NCBI RefSeq assembly: GCF_044005705.1
Contig: NZ_JBIPKE010000015.1
Coordinates: 124,001 to 188,000, forward strand
Length of the DNA stretch: 64,000 nucleotides
From: Marinoscillum luteum
GTDB taxonomy: Bacteria > Bacteroidota > Bacteroidia > Cytophagales > Cyclobacteriaceae
Reading direction: 5' to 3'
Shown here: positions 37,757-45,751 of the stretch, one piece after another
Numbering within the stretch: the stretch's first letter is position 1
How the letters are laid out: every line of letters begins with the position of its first letter
The notes under the pieces: generated by a model
What the model was told of the DNA's origin: nothing
Database searches by the model: none
The model's input: only the letters and a program-made list of their open reading frames with translations
Translations under genes and position numbers: made by a program

Positions 37757-38398
37757 ATGCCGACACAAACATATACTGCATTTGCAAACCCTGCGCATAA
37801 AACCCAGGTACAAAATGCATTCAAAGATGTGAGCGTTCTGCTGGGAAAGGCCGACAGCACCCTAAACAAACTCCTCACCAACGATAGCTCCATTAATGGA
37901 AAGGTAGAAGATGCACGATTTACCACATGGTTTGGTCCACCCACAGCTGCCAATCTTACCGTTGTGAAAAACTTCGTTCATACCATTTTAAGGCAGTTGT
38001 CAGGCCAAAACACAACGCTGACAAACGTGCCCACCTCAAATACGGTGGCTTACATGATACCCCTTGCGGGCCAAAACTTTGGAACTCAAGCCCTGAACTA
38101 TACTGACGCACAGGCACCTGCCATAGTCCCTACTCCGACGATCTATATCGGGCGGGGATTCTATACGGCACCCTTATTGGGAAAGGACTCCCAGGTAGGC
38201 ACCATCATACATGAATTGTCCCATATTGTGTGCTCGGCAGAGGATGTGCCGAACCCAGCCGGAGGAGCTTACCCTGATGGGTTCTTGGACACCTATGGCG
38301 AAACCAATTGCAAATGGTTGGCAACAAACCATAGTGCCCAAGCGCTACACAATGCTGACAACTATCTCTTCTATTGTTGTTCATTCAACCTACAGTGA
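37757..38398 (+). CDS. M35-like (deuterolysin-type) metallopeptidase
   Basis: The 213-residue protein carries HELSH at 152-156 and DTYG at 178-181 (FLDTYGETNC), the zinc-binding pattern of aspzincin M35 peptidases, with a WFGPPTAANL start near 58-67 as in that family. It has no signal peptide, unlike most secreted members. It starts with MPT, as do its neighbours. Which Asp is the third ligand is not certain. It sits between two paralogous large proteins. Confidence 0.85.
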   Translation: MPTQTYTAFANPAHKTQVQNAFKDVSVLLGKADSTLNKLLTNDSSINGKVEDARFTTWFGPPTAANLTVVKNFVHTILRQLSGQNTTLTNVPTSNTVAYMIPLAGQNFGTQALNYTDAQAPAIVPTPTIYIGRGFYTAPLLGKDSQVGTIIHELSHIVCSAEDVPNPAGGAYPDGFLDTYGETNCKWLATNHSAQALHNADNYLFYCCSFNLQ

Positions 38399-38402
38399 TT
38401 TG

Positions 38403-38433
38403 ATGATCTGTAGAGGTCACCTCTACAGATCAT
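38403..38433 (+). terminator. Hairpin after M35-like peptidase
   Basis: ATGATCTGTAGAGGT (38403-38417) pairs with ACCTCTACAGATCAT (38419-38433), a long near-perfect stem followed by a T-rich stretch. It lies directly after the stop codon. Confidence 0.65.
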
Positions 38434-38493
38434 TCTTTTGAACCACTATATCTGACAGTTGATCAGATTCCATCCATTTAATCTTTAAGAAAA

Positions 38494-39126
38494 ATGATAA
38501 GCGAAAACATACAATTAAACAGTGCTCTGTATATCGCCATGAGACATTTTGAGCAAAACGGTACCCTTCCCACCCCTTGCCCAGCCGGAATCACTGTTCA
38601 TCGTCAGGGAGTTATAAAACTTGATTATGGATATAGTGGAAACACTATAGGAAGCGTCTATATCAAACAGGGAAACTACTTACTGACTGAAGTAGAATGT
38701 CCTGGCACCGGCCCTACTCCTGTAGATTACAATTATCCAAACGACCTCTCCGCACTTGCCAAATACCAAAACTACATTACAGCTCTCAGTTCTCCGGATT
38801 TAACCAAAAACAAGAATGCCGTACCGGCCATTATCCTAATGACATCTGAATGTTGCAGATCACTGCTGGTCGAGGCAGCCTTTTCAGCATTGTTTACAAA
38901 CAATCAGGATTTTACCGCATCAGCATTCGGGGGGATAGATTGTGCTATCCATATCTATAATCATACACTCATGGCGCCTGGCAAAAATCCTTCACAGCCG
39001 CTGGTGACGCAGGATTATCTTCAATACATCACTTCGAACCTATTTACCGGAGACGTCAATAACACTAAGGCATCCATCAATGCATTAGCCGAATACATTT
39101 CAACATCTGGAATCAAAGTACCTTAA
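38494..39126 (+). CDS. Hypothetical protein with RIP-like active-site pattern
   Basis: The 210 residues have no signal peptide. In the second half, TSECCRS (Ser118, Glu119, Arg122) followed by AFGGIDCAIH (Phe145 onwards) is laid out like the SEAAR and WGRLSTAI segments of ricin-type ribosome-inactivating proteins, where Glu and Arg are catalytic. The ricin-type Trp is replaced by Phe here, and the spacing is shorter. This is a pattern-level resemblance that I cannot confirm without a profile search. It lies between the M35-like peptidase and the second paralogue. Confidence 0.6.
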   Translation: MISENIQLNSALYIAMRHFEQNGTLPTPCPAGITVHRQGVIKLDYGYSGNTIGSVYIKQGNYLLTEVECPGTGPTPVDYNYPNDLSALAKYQNYITALSSPDLTKNKNAVPAIILMTSECCRSLLVEAAFSALFTNNQDFTASAFGGIDCAIHIYNHTLMAPGKNPSQPLVTQDYLQYITSNLFTGDVNNTKASINALAEYISTSGIKVP

Positions 39127-39137
39127 ACTCTGAGATC

Positions 39138-40595
39138 ATGCCAACCTCAATCCCCTACGACCATCCCTCACTCACGCTAGGCGCTGTGGTGGATACCCAG
39201 GTGCTCGATTCCCTGGATCAGGTAGCCACACTGAATCAGGCCATTGATGCCGCACAGGATAAAATGAATTCCCTGATCATGATGAAGCGCAGCCTGGCCA
39301 TGACGCTCAATGAGTTGCTGGACATGAATGTCGATGTTTCGGACCTGAAAAGTGAAATGAAGGCGCTTGACCCGCAAATCTCGCAGGCCGCAACGGGGTA
39401 CCTGAATACTCGTCTCAAAAATGAGACGAGTATTCAGAAGGTGAGGGAACAGTTAGCGGAATTGAAGCAAAGTCACATTGAAAGTCCGGTGGATTTTGTC
39501 AAGTCTACCATCACACAGCAGCCATTGGCCTATGAGTCCATGAAACTGGACGCACAATACTTTTCCTTCGGGGGCAACCTGGAAGACGATACCCTGTCCA
39601 ATATTGAAACTTATGTGAAAGAAGCGAACAGCGACCTGGGAAAAGGTGCCGGAGATTTGGCCAGGCAGGCCACGAGTCAGATCCAACAACAACACCGCAA
39701 TCACAGCATTTCCGGCACGCTGATCATCACGGCCTGCTGTATGCACAGAAATGTGACTTTGATCGAGCCGCTGGTTCTGGATCTGCAGAAGGCTGTATCT
39801 ATCTGGAATGCTACCGTAGGAAAAGGTGATCCCATTGATACGAATGACCTGGCCACAGGGCCAGCTAACTCCAAACCATCCACTTCAGAAAGTCCATCAC
39901 CAGGTTTGTCCATTATATCAGGTGCAGCCTACGGATCCAGCTTCGTTGGCATGGTGCATATCCTTAATACTGACTCAGATGGACCGGCAGAAGAGAAAAT
40001 AGCCTCCCTGCAAGAGAAACTGCAACTTGGCGGATGGCTCGAAAACCTCTCCGGTGGGTTTGGTGTAAATGAAAGCACCCTCAGCGAGGTGAAGAAAACG
40101 CTGAGCACTCAGCAGGTATCTTCGCATGTAAGCCTGATCACCATGGGAGCCATTCCCAGCATTTCATCAAGTAAAATTGATATGGGGGTTAACCGGATCA
40201 TGCAGCCCGACCCGGAGGCCATCAACGCGGTATTGCAAGCCACAAACAAGGATGCCGATACGTCCACTGTTGCTACCGGAGCGGATGACGCGCGTCAGGG
40301 AAATCAGCTCTTGTCTATTCAAAATACCAAAATACAGACGGTAATGAAAGGACTGGAAAAAATAGACCATGGCAGCAATCAGGTGATGGACATCAACTCA
40401 CTCATGAATGCTTTTGACAATTACATCAAATCAATCACAGACGGAGCCACCATCGTGGGCTCACCAGTACACTTTTACATCAAGAAACTTGTGAAATCAG
40501 ACCTGATCAAAATGTGGCAAAAACGCCACTTGGCAGAAAAAAGCGTAGCCACCGCTCCACCTGCCGCAGACTCAGACAGCCGTGCTAACTCATAA
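39138..40595 (+). CDS. Uncharacterised 485-residue protein, second paralogue
   Basis: The protein starts MPTSIPYDHPSLTLG, and its central part has QHRNHSISGTLIITACC and GAAYGSSFVGMVHILNT. It is collinear with the 504-residue protein at 36136 but lacks that protein's long Ser/Gly tail. It has no signal peptide or TM helix. The next gene starts one base inside its stop codon, so translation is coupled. Function is unknown. Confidence 0.8.
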   Translation: MPTSIPYDHPSLTLGAVVDTQVLDSLDQVATLNQAIDAAQDKMNSLIMMKRSLAMTLNELLDMNVDVSDLKSEMKALDPQISQAATGYLNTRLKNETSIQKVREQLAELKQSHIESPVDFVKSTITQQPLAYESMKLDAQYFSFGGNLEDDTLSNIETYVKEANSDLGKGAGDLARQATSQIQQQHRNHSISGTLIITACCMHRNVTLIEPLVLDLQKAVSIWNATVGKGDPIDTNDLATGPANSKPSTSESPSPGLSIISGAAYGSSFVGMVHILNTDSDGPAEEKIASLQEKLQLGGWLENLSGGFGVNESTLSEVKKTLSTQQVSSHVSLITMGAIPSISSSKIDMGVNRIMQPDPEAINAVLQATNKDADTSTVATGADDARQGNQLLSIQNTKIQTVMKGLEKIDHGSNQVMDINSLMNAFDNYIKSITDGATIVGSPVHFYIKKLVKSDLIKMWQKRHLAEKSVATAPPAADSDSRANS

Positions 40596-40930
40596 TGTTG
40601 ATAGCCATGAAAGATAAAACCAAAAAAACCATTGTATCAGAAGAACTCATGAGCGACATTTTCAATGGCTCCATTGCCCTCATTGGCGTTTGTCTCATCG
40701 TTCTGACCCTTTTCCAGGTTACCGACAAAAGTGCCCTCTATTGGGTGGATGAATTCTTCTATCTCACGGCGGGATGCTATCTGCTCACCTCCATATCGGC
40801 CTACCTGAGTCTGAGAAAACCAGGCCAGCACCGATTCAGACCCTTGACAGATTGGCTGTTTCTGTTTAGCCTGTGTAGCACACTACTCTCCATTTGTGTC
40901 CTCATCTATGAATTCCAAACCCATGCGTGA
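40595..40930 (+). CDS. Small three-TM membrane protein
   Basis: The 111-residue protein shows three hydrophobic helices (about 22-43, 48-70 and 85-106) with short charged loops. The ATG at 40595 overlaps the previous stop by one base, and a further ATG at 40607 is possible. Its end overlaps the start of the muramidase gene. It may be a membrane partner or regulator for the muramidase, which is inference from overlap. Confidence 0.75.
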   Translation: MLIAMKDKTKKTIVSEELMSDIFNGSIALIGVCLIVLTLFQVTDKSALYWVDEFFYLTAGCYLLTSISAYLSLRKPGQHRFRPLTDWLFLFSLCSTLLSICVLIYEFQTHA

Positions 40931-42317
40931 ACTAACTGATCTGGAAAAATCCTGGGTAAAAAGTCTTTCGGAGCTACCCCCTGCTGCTGATCAGCCCATA
41001 GCTGGCTGGCTAGAAACTGTTTTCTTCAAAGAGGCCGAAGGCCGGGCGCTGATCATTCAGGCCAGCGAGGGATTTGCCGTACTCTTTTTGACCAATGAGC
41101 TCTTCAATGACGAAACGAAAAAAGCAGCGCATGTAAGTCAGTTTTCTGAATTGATCTCTTTCCTCAAATACCTGCACCGCGAGGGGTACCTCACCATCAG
41201 CCGGGGGAAGACTACTCGGGACAAGTCCATGTTTTTCATACAGGATGCCTTCATAGATCCCAAAAACCAAAATGGCCCCATTGTATTGAATGCCAAAGGT
41301 GACTACACAGATAACCCTCACAAAATCCTGGATACCAAAAAGAACACTGTTTATCAGGGCATCAGGTTTGATACTGACCAGTTTGATGCGATCCTCTCTA
41401 CATGCACGGGATCACTGCTCGTATCAAGTGGCATAGGGCAGCTCATATCCGAAAAAAAGCCTTTGAATAAAGAAAAAAAAACAAGTGAGGTCAACTGGAA
41501 CATCCTCTCTGTCTGGGTGTCTATCCTCTCCGCCTTCCTATGCCTGTTTATCTACATTCATTATCAGTCCACCCACCACAGGAGGGCCCTGTCACTGGTT
41601 GATTACAAGCAGGATCAGTTGGGATACAGACTGGACTCATTGAGTGGTCATTTGGAGTCATTTGCGTCCAGGCAAAGCACCACCAGTCGGTCCCGTCAGG
41701 CCACTCAGCGTGGCATTGATGTGTCCCGATGGAATGGCGACCTCCTACAGGCGGTCAACAAGCGCGACTTGCTTTCTTTTGTGATTTGCAAAGCCACACA
41801 GGGCAAGTCCTATGTGGACCCGGACTTTCATACCAACTGGAACCTGATCACAGAAAAAGGCCTCATTCGCGGCGCCTATCACTTTTATGACGCCTCACAG
41901 GATCCTATAGATCAGGCCGAACACTTTGTCACAACTCTTGGTGAGCTGACCAGCACCGACATTGGACCCATACTGGACATTGAGCCAGAGAGCATACCTA
42001 CTGATTTTGAGGTAGACCCCTTACAGCTGCAGGTGGATCTCTATATTTTCCTCCGCCATGTGGAGCGCCTGTCGGGTAGAAAACCCATTATCTACACCGA
42101 CCCAAGCTTTGGTGATGAGTACCTGACCAATGAGAAATTTGGTCAATACCCACTCTGGGTGGCAGACTATACCGATGCGCCTCAGCCTACCATTCCAAAG
42201 GTCTGGAGTGATATAGGGTACAAATTTTGGCAAAAATCCGCCAGCTACGACCTGCACTCAGACAAAACAGACCTGGACCTCTATAATGGAGAAAAGGCTG
42301 GAATTTATGAGGATTGA
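40908..42317 (+). CDS. Membrane-anchored GH25 muramidase with novel N-terminal domain
   Basis: From the ATG at 40908 the product is 469 residues (in-frame starts at 40896 and 40923 also exist). Residues about 1-195 form a soluble domain I do not recognise. One TM helix is at about 200-220, then a charged linker, and a GH25 domain starts near 268 (GIDVSRWNGD). The catalytic Asp-Glu pair is in ILDIEPES. The GH25 fold cleaves the MurNAc-GlcNAc bond of peptidoglycan. The topology puts the muramidase in the periplasm. Its last 97 bp are copied at 52147-52243. Confidence 0.9.
   Translation: MNSKPMRELTDLEKSWVKSLSELPPAADQPIAGWLETVFFKEAEGRALIIQASEGFAVLFLTNELFNDETKKAAHVSQFSELISFLKYLHREGYLTISRGKTTRDKSMFFIQDAFIDPKNQNGPIVLNAKGDYTDNPHKILDTKKNTVYQGIRFDTDQFDAILSTCTGSLLVSSGIGQLISEKKPLNKEKKTSEVNWNILSVWVSILSAFLCLFIYIHYQSTHHRRALSLVDYKQDQLGYRLDSLSGHLESFASRQSTTSRSRQATQRGIDVSRWNGDLLQAVNKRDLLSFVICKATQGKSYVDPDFHTNWNLITEKGLIRGAYHFYDASQDPIDQAEHFVTTLGELTSTDIGPILDIEPESIPTDFEVDPLQLQVDLYIFLRHVERLSGRKPIIYTDPSFGDEYLTNEKFGQYPLWVADYTDAPQPTIPKVWSDIGYKFWQKSASYDLHSDKTDLDLYNGEKAGIYED
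42221..42317. repeat. 97-bp direct repeat, left copy (3' end of GH25 gene)
   Basis: These bases are the last 31 codons and stop codon of the GH25 gene. They recur at 52147-52243 with one substitution (CTCTAT versus CTGTAT, position 42281 against 52207). The pair brackets about 9.9 kb of AT-richer DNA. It looks like the boundary of an inserted segment that left a second copy of the gene end. Confidence 0.9.
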
Positions 42318-42403
42318 AATATTATAATAATTCTGCATAAAGGAATTTTCAGAGCAAGTAAGTGTTTGTAAAAACAAGTCCAGGCCTCAAGCTAATTCCA
42401 TCA

Positions 42404-42435
42404 TTTGTAATAATTACTGATAATTCATATATTAG
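42404..42435 (+). promoter_or_regulatory. Bacteroidota-type promoter of island operon
   Basis: TTTG at 42404-42407 and TATATTAG at 42428-42435 are separated by 20 nt. This is the same arrangement and the same -7 sequence as before the ArsR gene at 11656. The first gene starts at 42461, 25 nt downstream, giving a normal leader. Confidence 0.6.
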
Positions 42436-42460
42436 TTAATATTATATAACGGAATCAGTT

Positions 42461-43753
42461 ATGAACGCCACCTATAACAAACCCGTAGCTCTGATCCAGC
42501 TGCCCTTTCCCTCCCAAAGTGAGCCTGATCCCTTACTTAATAATTATTATGCTACCTATTTCAACAAATACAAGCAGGTATTTCCTCAATATCAGGTAGA
42601 AGAGAACGACCTTTGGGAAGCTCCATTGTGGATTGCTCATTTGGATGGAGCTTTGAATCGTCCAGATACAGAATTTCTGAATTTCAGTAGGTCTTTATGT
42701 GAATGTGAGGCGATTGTGCAGCATATTGAAGAATCAGTTTCTTCTGATTATATGATTTTCTTTTCTCCATTGGCACAAAACTTCTCCTTGTGCCAGGCCA
42801 TTTCGCGCGCGCTGATTGAAAGGGGTTACTTCACGATTGTAGGAGGAAATATGAGCAATCTTGCCGACAAGCAGGACTTCTCCTTTATATATAGTGGAAT
42901 TGCGAGGGCAACCGTTTATGATGAAATCACCCGATCACACGGCTCTTACGAAGTATCTCCAGTAAAAGGAAAGAATCAGGTGCCTCTTGGTTACACGCCA
43001 AATTATCGGCACTTAAGAAAATTTAAAAACATTCCTCTGGTTCGTCTGAATGCCTCCCATGGTTGCTTATTTGCCTGTTCATTTTGTGGGGATGCCTGGA
43101 GTAGGCAATTGCACCTTGTTGAGCCTGAGCGCCTAAACAATGAAATCAATGAATTAAGAACACTCTTCCCAGAAGTTAAGTTGATGTATATTGGTGACAA
43201 GACGTTTGGTCAGTCAAAAGAGGCTGTGGCGAATCTAATAGATCTAATAAGACCTGAATATCAGTATGAGTTGATCGTGCAGACCCATATCTCGGTAGTG
43301 ACTGATACGCTCATTGATCAAATGAAACAACTAGGGGTAAAAGTGGTAGAAATTGGGTTCGAGACGGCTAGTTCAGATGTATTGAAGAGACTTCATAAAG
43401 CAGGAAATGAGGATGAATACAGAAAGGTGATTAGGAAAATGAAAGATAACAATATCAAAGTGATTTTGAATGTGTTAGGAGGTCTGCCTTATGAAACACA
43501 GGAAAGCACCCTACAGACGCAGAATTTTCTTTTATCTGTTCAGGAAGAAGTGTGGCTATTTAACCTTTACAATTTCGTCCCCTACCCAAAGACTCCTCTA
43601 TTTGACACACTTAAGCCACGTATTTTCGATTGGAATTTTGCGAATTGGAGAGAAGATAAACCTCCTGTTTATCAACCATATTACGTAAGCCCTGAAGAGT
43701 CTTGGGACCTTTATTTGGACACCGTAAGACTAGCTACACGACTGATTAACTAA
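42461..43753 (+). CDS. B12-type radical SAM enzyme
   Basis: The 430-residue protein has an N-terminal cobalamin-binding-like half (ALIERGYFTIVGGN near 117-130). The radical SAM motif CLFACSFC (Cys202, Cys206, Cys209) follows, then a TIM-barrel part with ELIVQTHISVVTDTLIDQM and VEIGFETASSDVLKRLHKAG. Such enzymes methylate or rearrange unactivated carbons in natural-product and cofactor pathways. It heads a tight operon with an ureohydrolase. The substrate cannot be read. Confidence 0.9.
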   Translation: MNATYNKPVALIQLPFPSQSEPDPLLNNYYATYFNKYKQVFPQYQVEENDLWEAPLWIAHLDGALNRPDTEFLNFSRSLCECEAIVQHIEESVSSDYMIFFSPLAQNFSLCQAISRALIERGYFTIVGGNMSNLADKQDFSFIYSGIARATVYDEITRSHGSYEVSPVKGKNQVPLGYTPNYRHLRKFKNIPLVRLNASHGCLFACSFCGDAWSRQLHLVEPERLNNEINELRTLFPEVKLMYIGDKTFGQSKEAVANLIDLIRPEYQYELIVQTHISVVTDTLIDQMKQLGVKVVEIGFETASSDVLKRLHKAGNEDEYRKVIRKMKDNNIKVILNVLGGLPYETQESTLQTQNFLLSVQEEVWLFNLYNFVPYPKTPLFDTLKPRIFDWNFANWREDKPPVYQPYYVSPEESWDLYLDTVRLATRLIN

Positions 43754-43760
43754 TACCAAT

Positions 43761-44819
43761 ATGAACGAAGGATCACCTGTAACACTAAAACCAACCCTAC
43801 CTTTTCTTTTGGAGCAAACCGATCCTGATTGGAAAATTTATCAAGATGATCCATTCCCACCTTGGGGATCTGGAAATTTCACCCTTTTTAACTCCCCAAA
43901 AGGAGACCTCACCAAGGATGAACGGTGTCATACAGCCATTTACTCGATACCCTTTGATTCAACATCCTCTACGAGAGTAGGTAGTAGAAAGGGGCCCTTG
44001 GCAATCAGACAGGCCAGTCAGGCTTATAGCTCCCAGCAAAAAAGCAGAAGTGTGGATCAATTGTACAACATCAGAACTGATCAAATGGTGATGGTAAACC
44101 CACCTATAATGGTGGATTTCGGAGATTTACATATCTATCCATCAGACCCAAAGAAACAAACTACTGCTATTTATGCTGAGGTAAATCGAATAATGATGCT
44201 GAGTGAAAGAGTAGTTATGCTTGGAGGTGAACACACTGTTTCCATTGGTAATTTCTATGGGGTAGCATCACGTTTTCAAACGGAAAAAGGCAAGCGACTT
44301 GGATATGTACAAATTGATCATCATTTTGACTTTGGTGATCAATCCAAACTACATGGAAACTTGTATCATGGATGCAATGGCAGACGGATTGCGGAGCATC
44401 CTGAATTAGAGCCCAGCTCCTGTGGCTTCGTAGGTCAGGGTGACCTTACCAGTGCCAAACAGTTTAAGTATCTGCTCGAAATGGGGTTTAACATACGCAC
44501 CATCCCAAACATACGTAAGGAAGGATTTGAGAAAAGCCTTAGGCAGGTGTTGGATCAGGTATCTCAAGTTTGTGATGAGCTGTATATCTCTATTGATATA
44601 GATGTTTGTGAAAATGCTACCGCCCCTGGTACTGGACATGTAACCGTAGGAGGAATCAATTCCACAGAGTTTATGTCAATGGCTTCCATACTCCATGATT
44701 ACCCTGTAGTAGCCCTGGATTTGGTTGAAGTTTCTCCTGATTATGATCCAGGTGGGGCTACAGCTAGTTTGGCAGCAAGATTTTTATTTGAGTGGATATA
44801 TCTTCACAAAATTCATTGA
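43761..44819 (+). CDS. Arginase/agmatinase-family ureohydrolase
   Basis: The 352-residue protein shows GGEHT with His158, DHHFDFGD (Asp186, His188, Asp190, Asp193), which matches the D-x-H-x-D-xx-D metal site, and SIDIDVCENATAPGTG, where the usual DP after the second pair is EN. It lies 7 nt after the radical SAM gene, and the kinase starts right after its stop. Members hydrolyse guanidino groups to urea and an amine, so an arginine-derived substrate is likely (inference). Confidence 0.88.
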   Translation: MNEGSPVTLKPTLPFLLEQTDPDWKIYQDDPFPPWGSGNFTLFNSPKGDLTKDERCHTAIYSIPFDSTSSTRVGSRKGPLAIRQASQAYSSQQKSRSVDQLYNIRTDQMVMVNPPIMVDFGDLHIYPSDPKKQTTAIYAEVNRIMMLSERVVMLGGEHTVSIGNFYGVASRFQTEKGKRLGYVQIDHHFDFGDQSKLHGNLYHGCNGRRIAEHPELEPSSCGFVGQGDLTSAKQFKYLLEMGFNIRTIPNIRKEGFEKSLRQVLDQVSQVCDELYISIDIDVCENATAPGTGHVTVGGINSTEFMSMASILHDYPVVALDLVEVSPDYDPGGATASLAARFLFEWIYLHKIH

Positions 44820-44820
44820 T

Positions 44821-45744
44821 ATGACTAAAGTCGCCATAGATAAAATGAAATCGGATATTGATCATGTCCTTCAATCACATTATTCAGATGATTTCAAAAG
44901 CGGAACGGCATACATTGGAAGTGGACTTGATTTTTGTGCTTTTAAGGGGTCTCATGCTATCTGGGGATCGGTCGTCGTTAAAGCTCCGTGGAAACGAATC
45001 ATCCAAAATGAAAATGATCCTTATCAGGACACCCTAGATTTACTGCGCCAAGAAGGCTTTCTTATGGAGTACTTAGGGAAATTTGATTTCCCCGTTCCCG
45101 AATTCAGGGAGCTGGTACAATCTGATCTAATAGATTATCCTCTCCTCATATGTGATTATGTGCCCACAGATGCCACTACACCTAAGCAGGGTGAAGTTGG
45201 TGCTTTGCTAGATAAGTTACATTGTATTCCTGTACCCAATTACCAATTGGTTGCCCAGGAAGGTCTGAACTGGAAATCTCTACTTGCAAAGCGCATTATT
45301 AGAAGACTCCATGCGATTTGCGCAATCACAAATACGTCTTTGGGTTTCCTAACCCAGGATGATTTGGAAAAGAGTTTACAACGAGAAGGAAACCTAAGCA
45401 ATTCTTGCATTTTACATATGGACATTAGACCTGAGAATTTCAGAATGAAGGCAGGCAAGATACAGGCACTTATTGACTGGGGAAATGCTTTGATAGGACA
45501 CCCCATTCTTGAATGGATGAGGGTGCATGAATACGGAGATTTGGGCAAGCCATTTGACAATGGGTATCCTATAAGTGTTGAAATGGCCGAGTGCCCAGAA
45601 GTTCTGAATCATATATGTTGTCTTGATACAGCTGCAATGCTTACTCTGGTCTTTTTATCTGAGAGTCCGGATCAGGGATTGGCAAAAAAGTGGATTAAAC
45701 GCACTGAATTTCTGATCAAAGTAATAGAGATGCATCATCGATAG
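44821..45744 (+). CDS. Aminoglycoside-phosphotransferase-like kinase
   Basis: The start is placed at 44821 (MTKVAIDK), not at a longer in-frame ATG at 44725 that would lie inside the ureohydrolase. The 307-residue protein has the catalytic motif HMDIRPEN (Asp201) and IDWGNA (Asp219), the APH-family pair. It may phosphorylate a pathway intermediate, or the product as self-resistance. The stop of the upstream gene is 1 nt ahead. Confidence 0.88.
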   Translation: MTKVAIDKMKSDIDHVLQSHYSDDFKSGTAYIGSGLDFCAFKGSHAIWGSVVVKAPWKRIIQNENDPYQDTLDLLRQEGFLMEYLGKFDFPVPEFRELVQSDLIDYPLLICDYVPTDATTPKQGEVGALLDKLHCIPVPNYQLVAQEGLNWKSLLAKRIIRRLHAICAITNTSLGFLTQDDLEKSLQREGNLSNSCILHMDIRPENFRMKAGKIQALIDWGNALIGHPILEWMRVHEYGDLGKPFDNGYPISVEMAECPEVLNHICCLDTAAMLTLVFLSESPDQGLAKKWIKRTEFLIKVIEMHHR

Positions 45745-45751
45745 TGATCAA

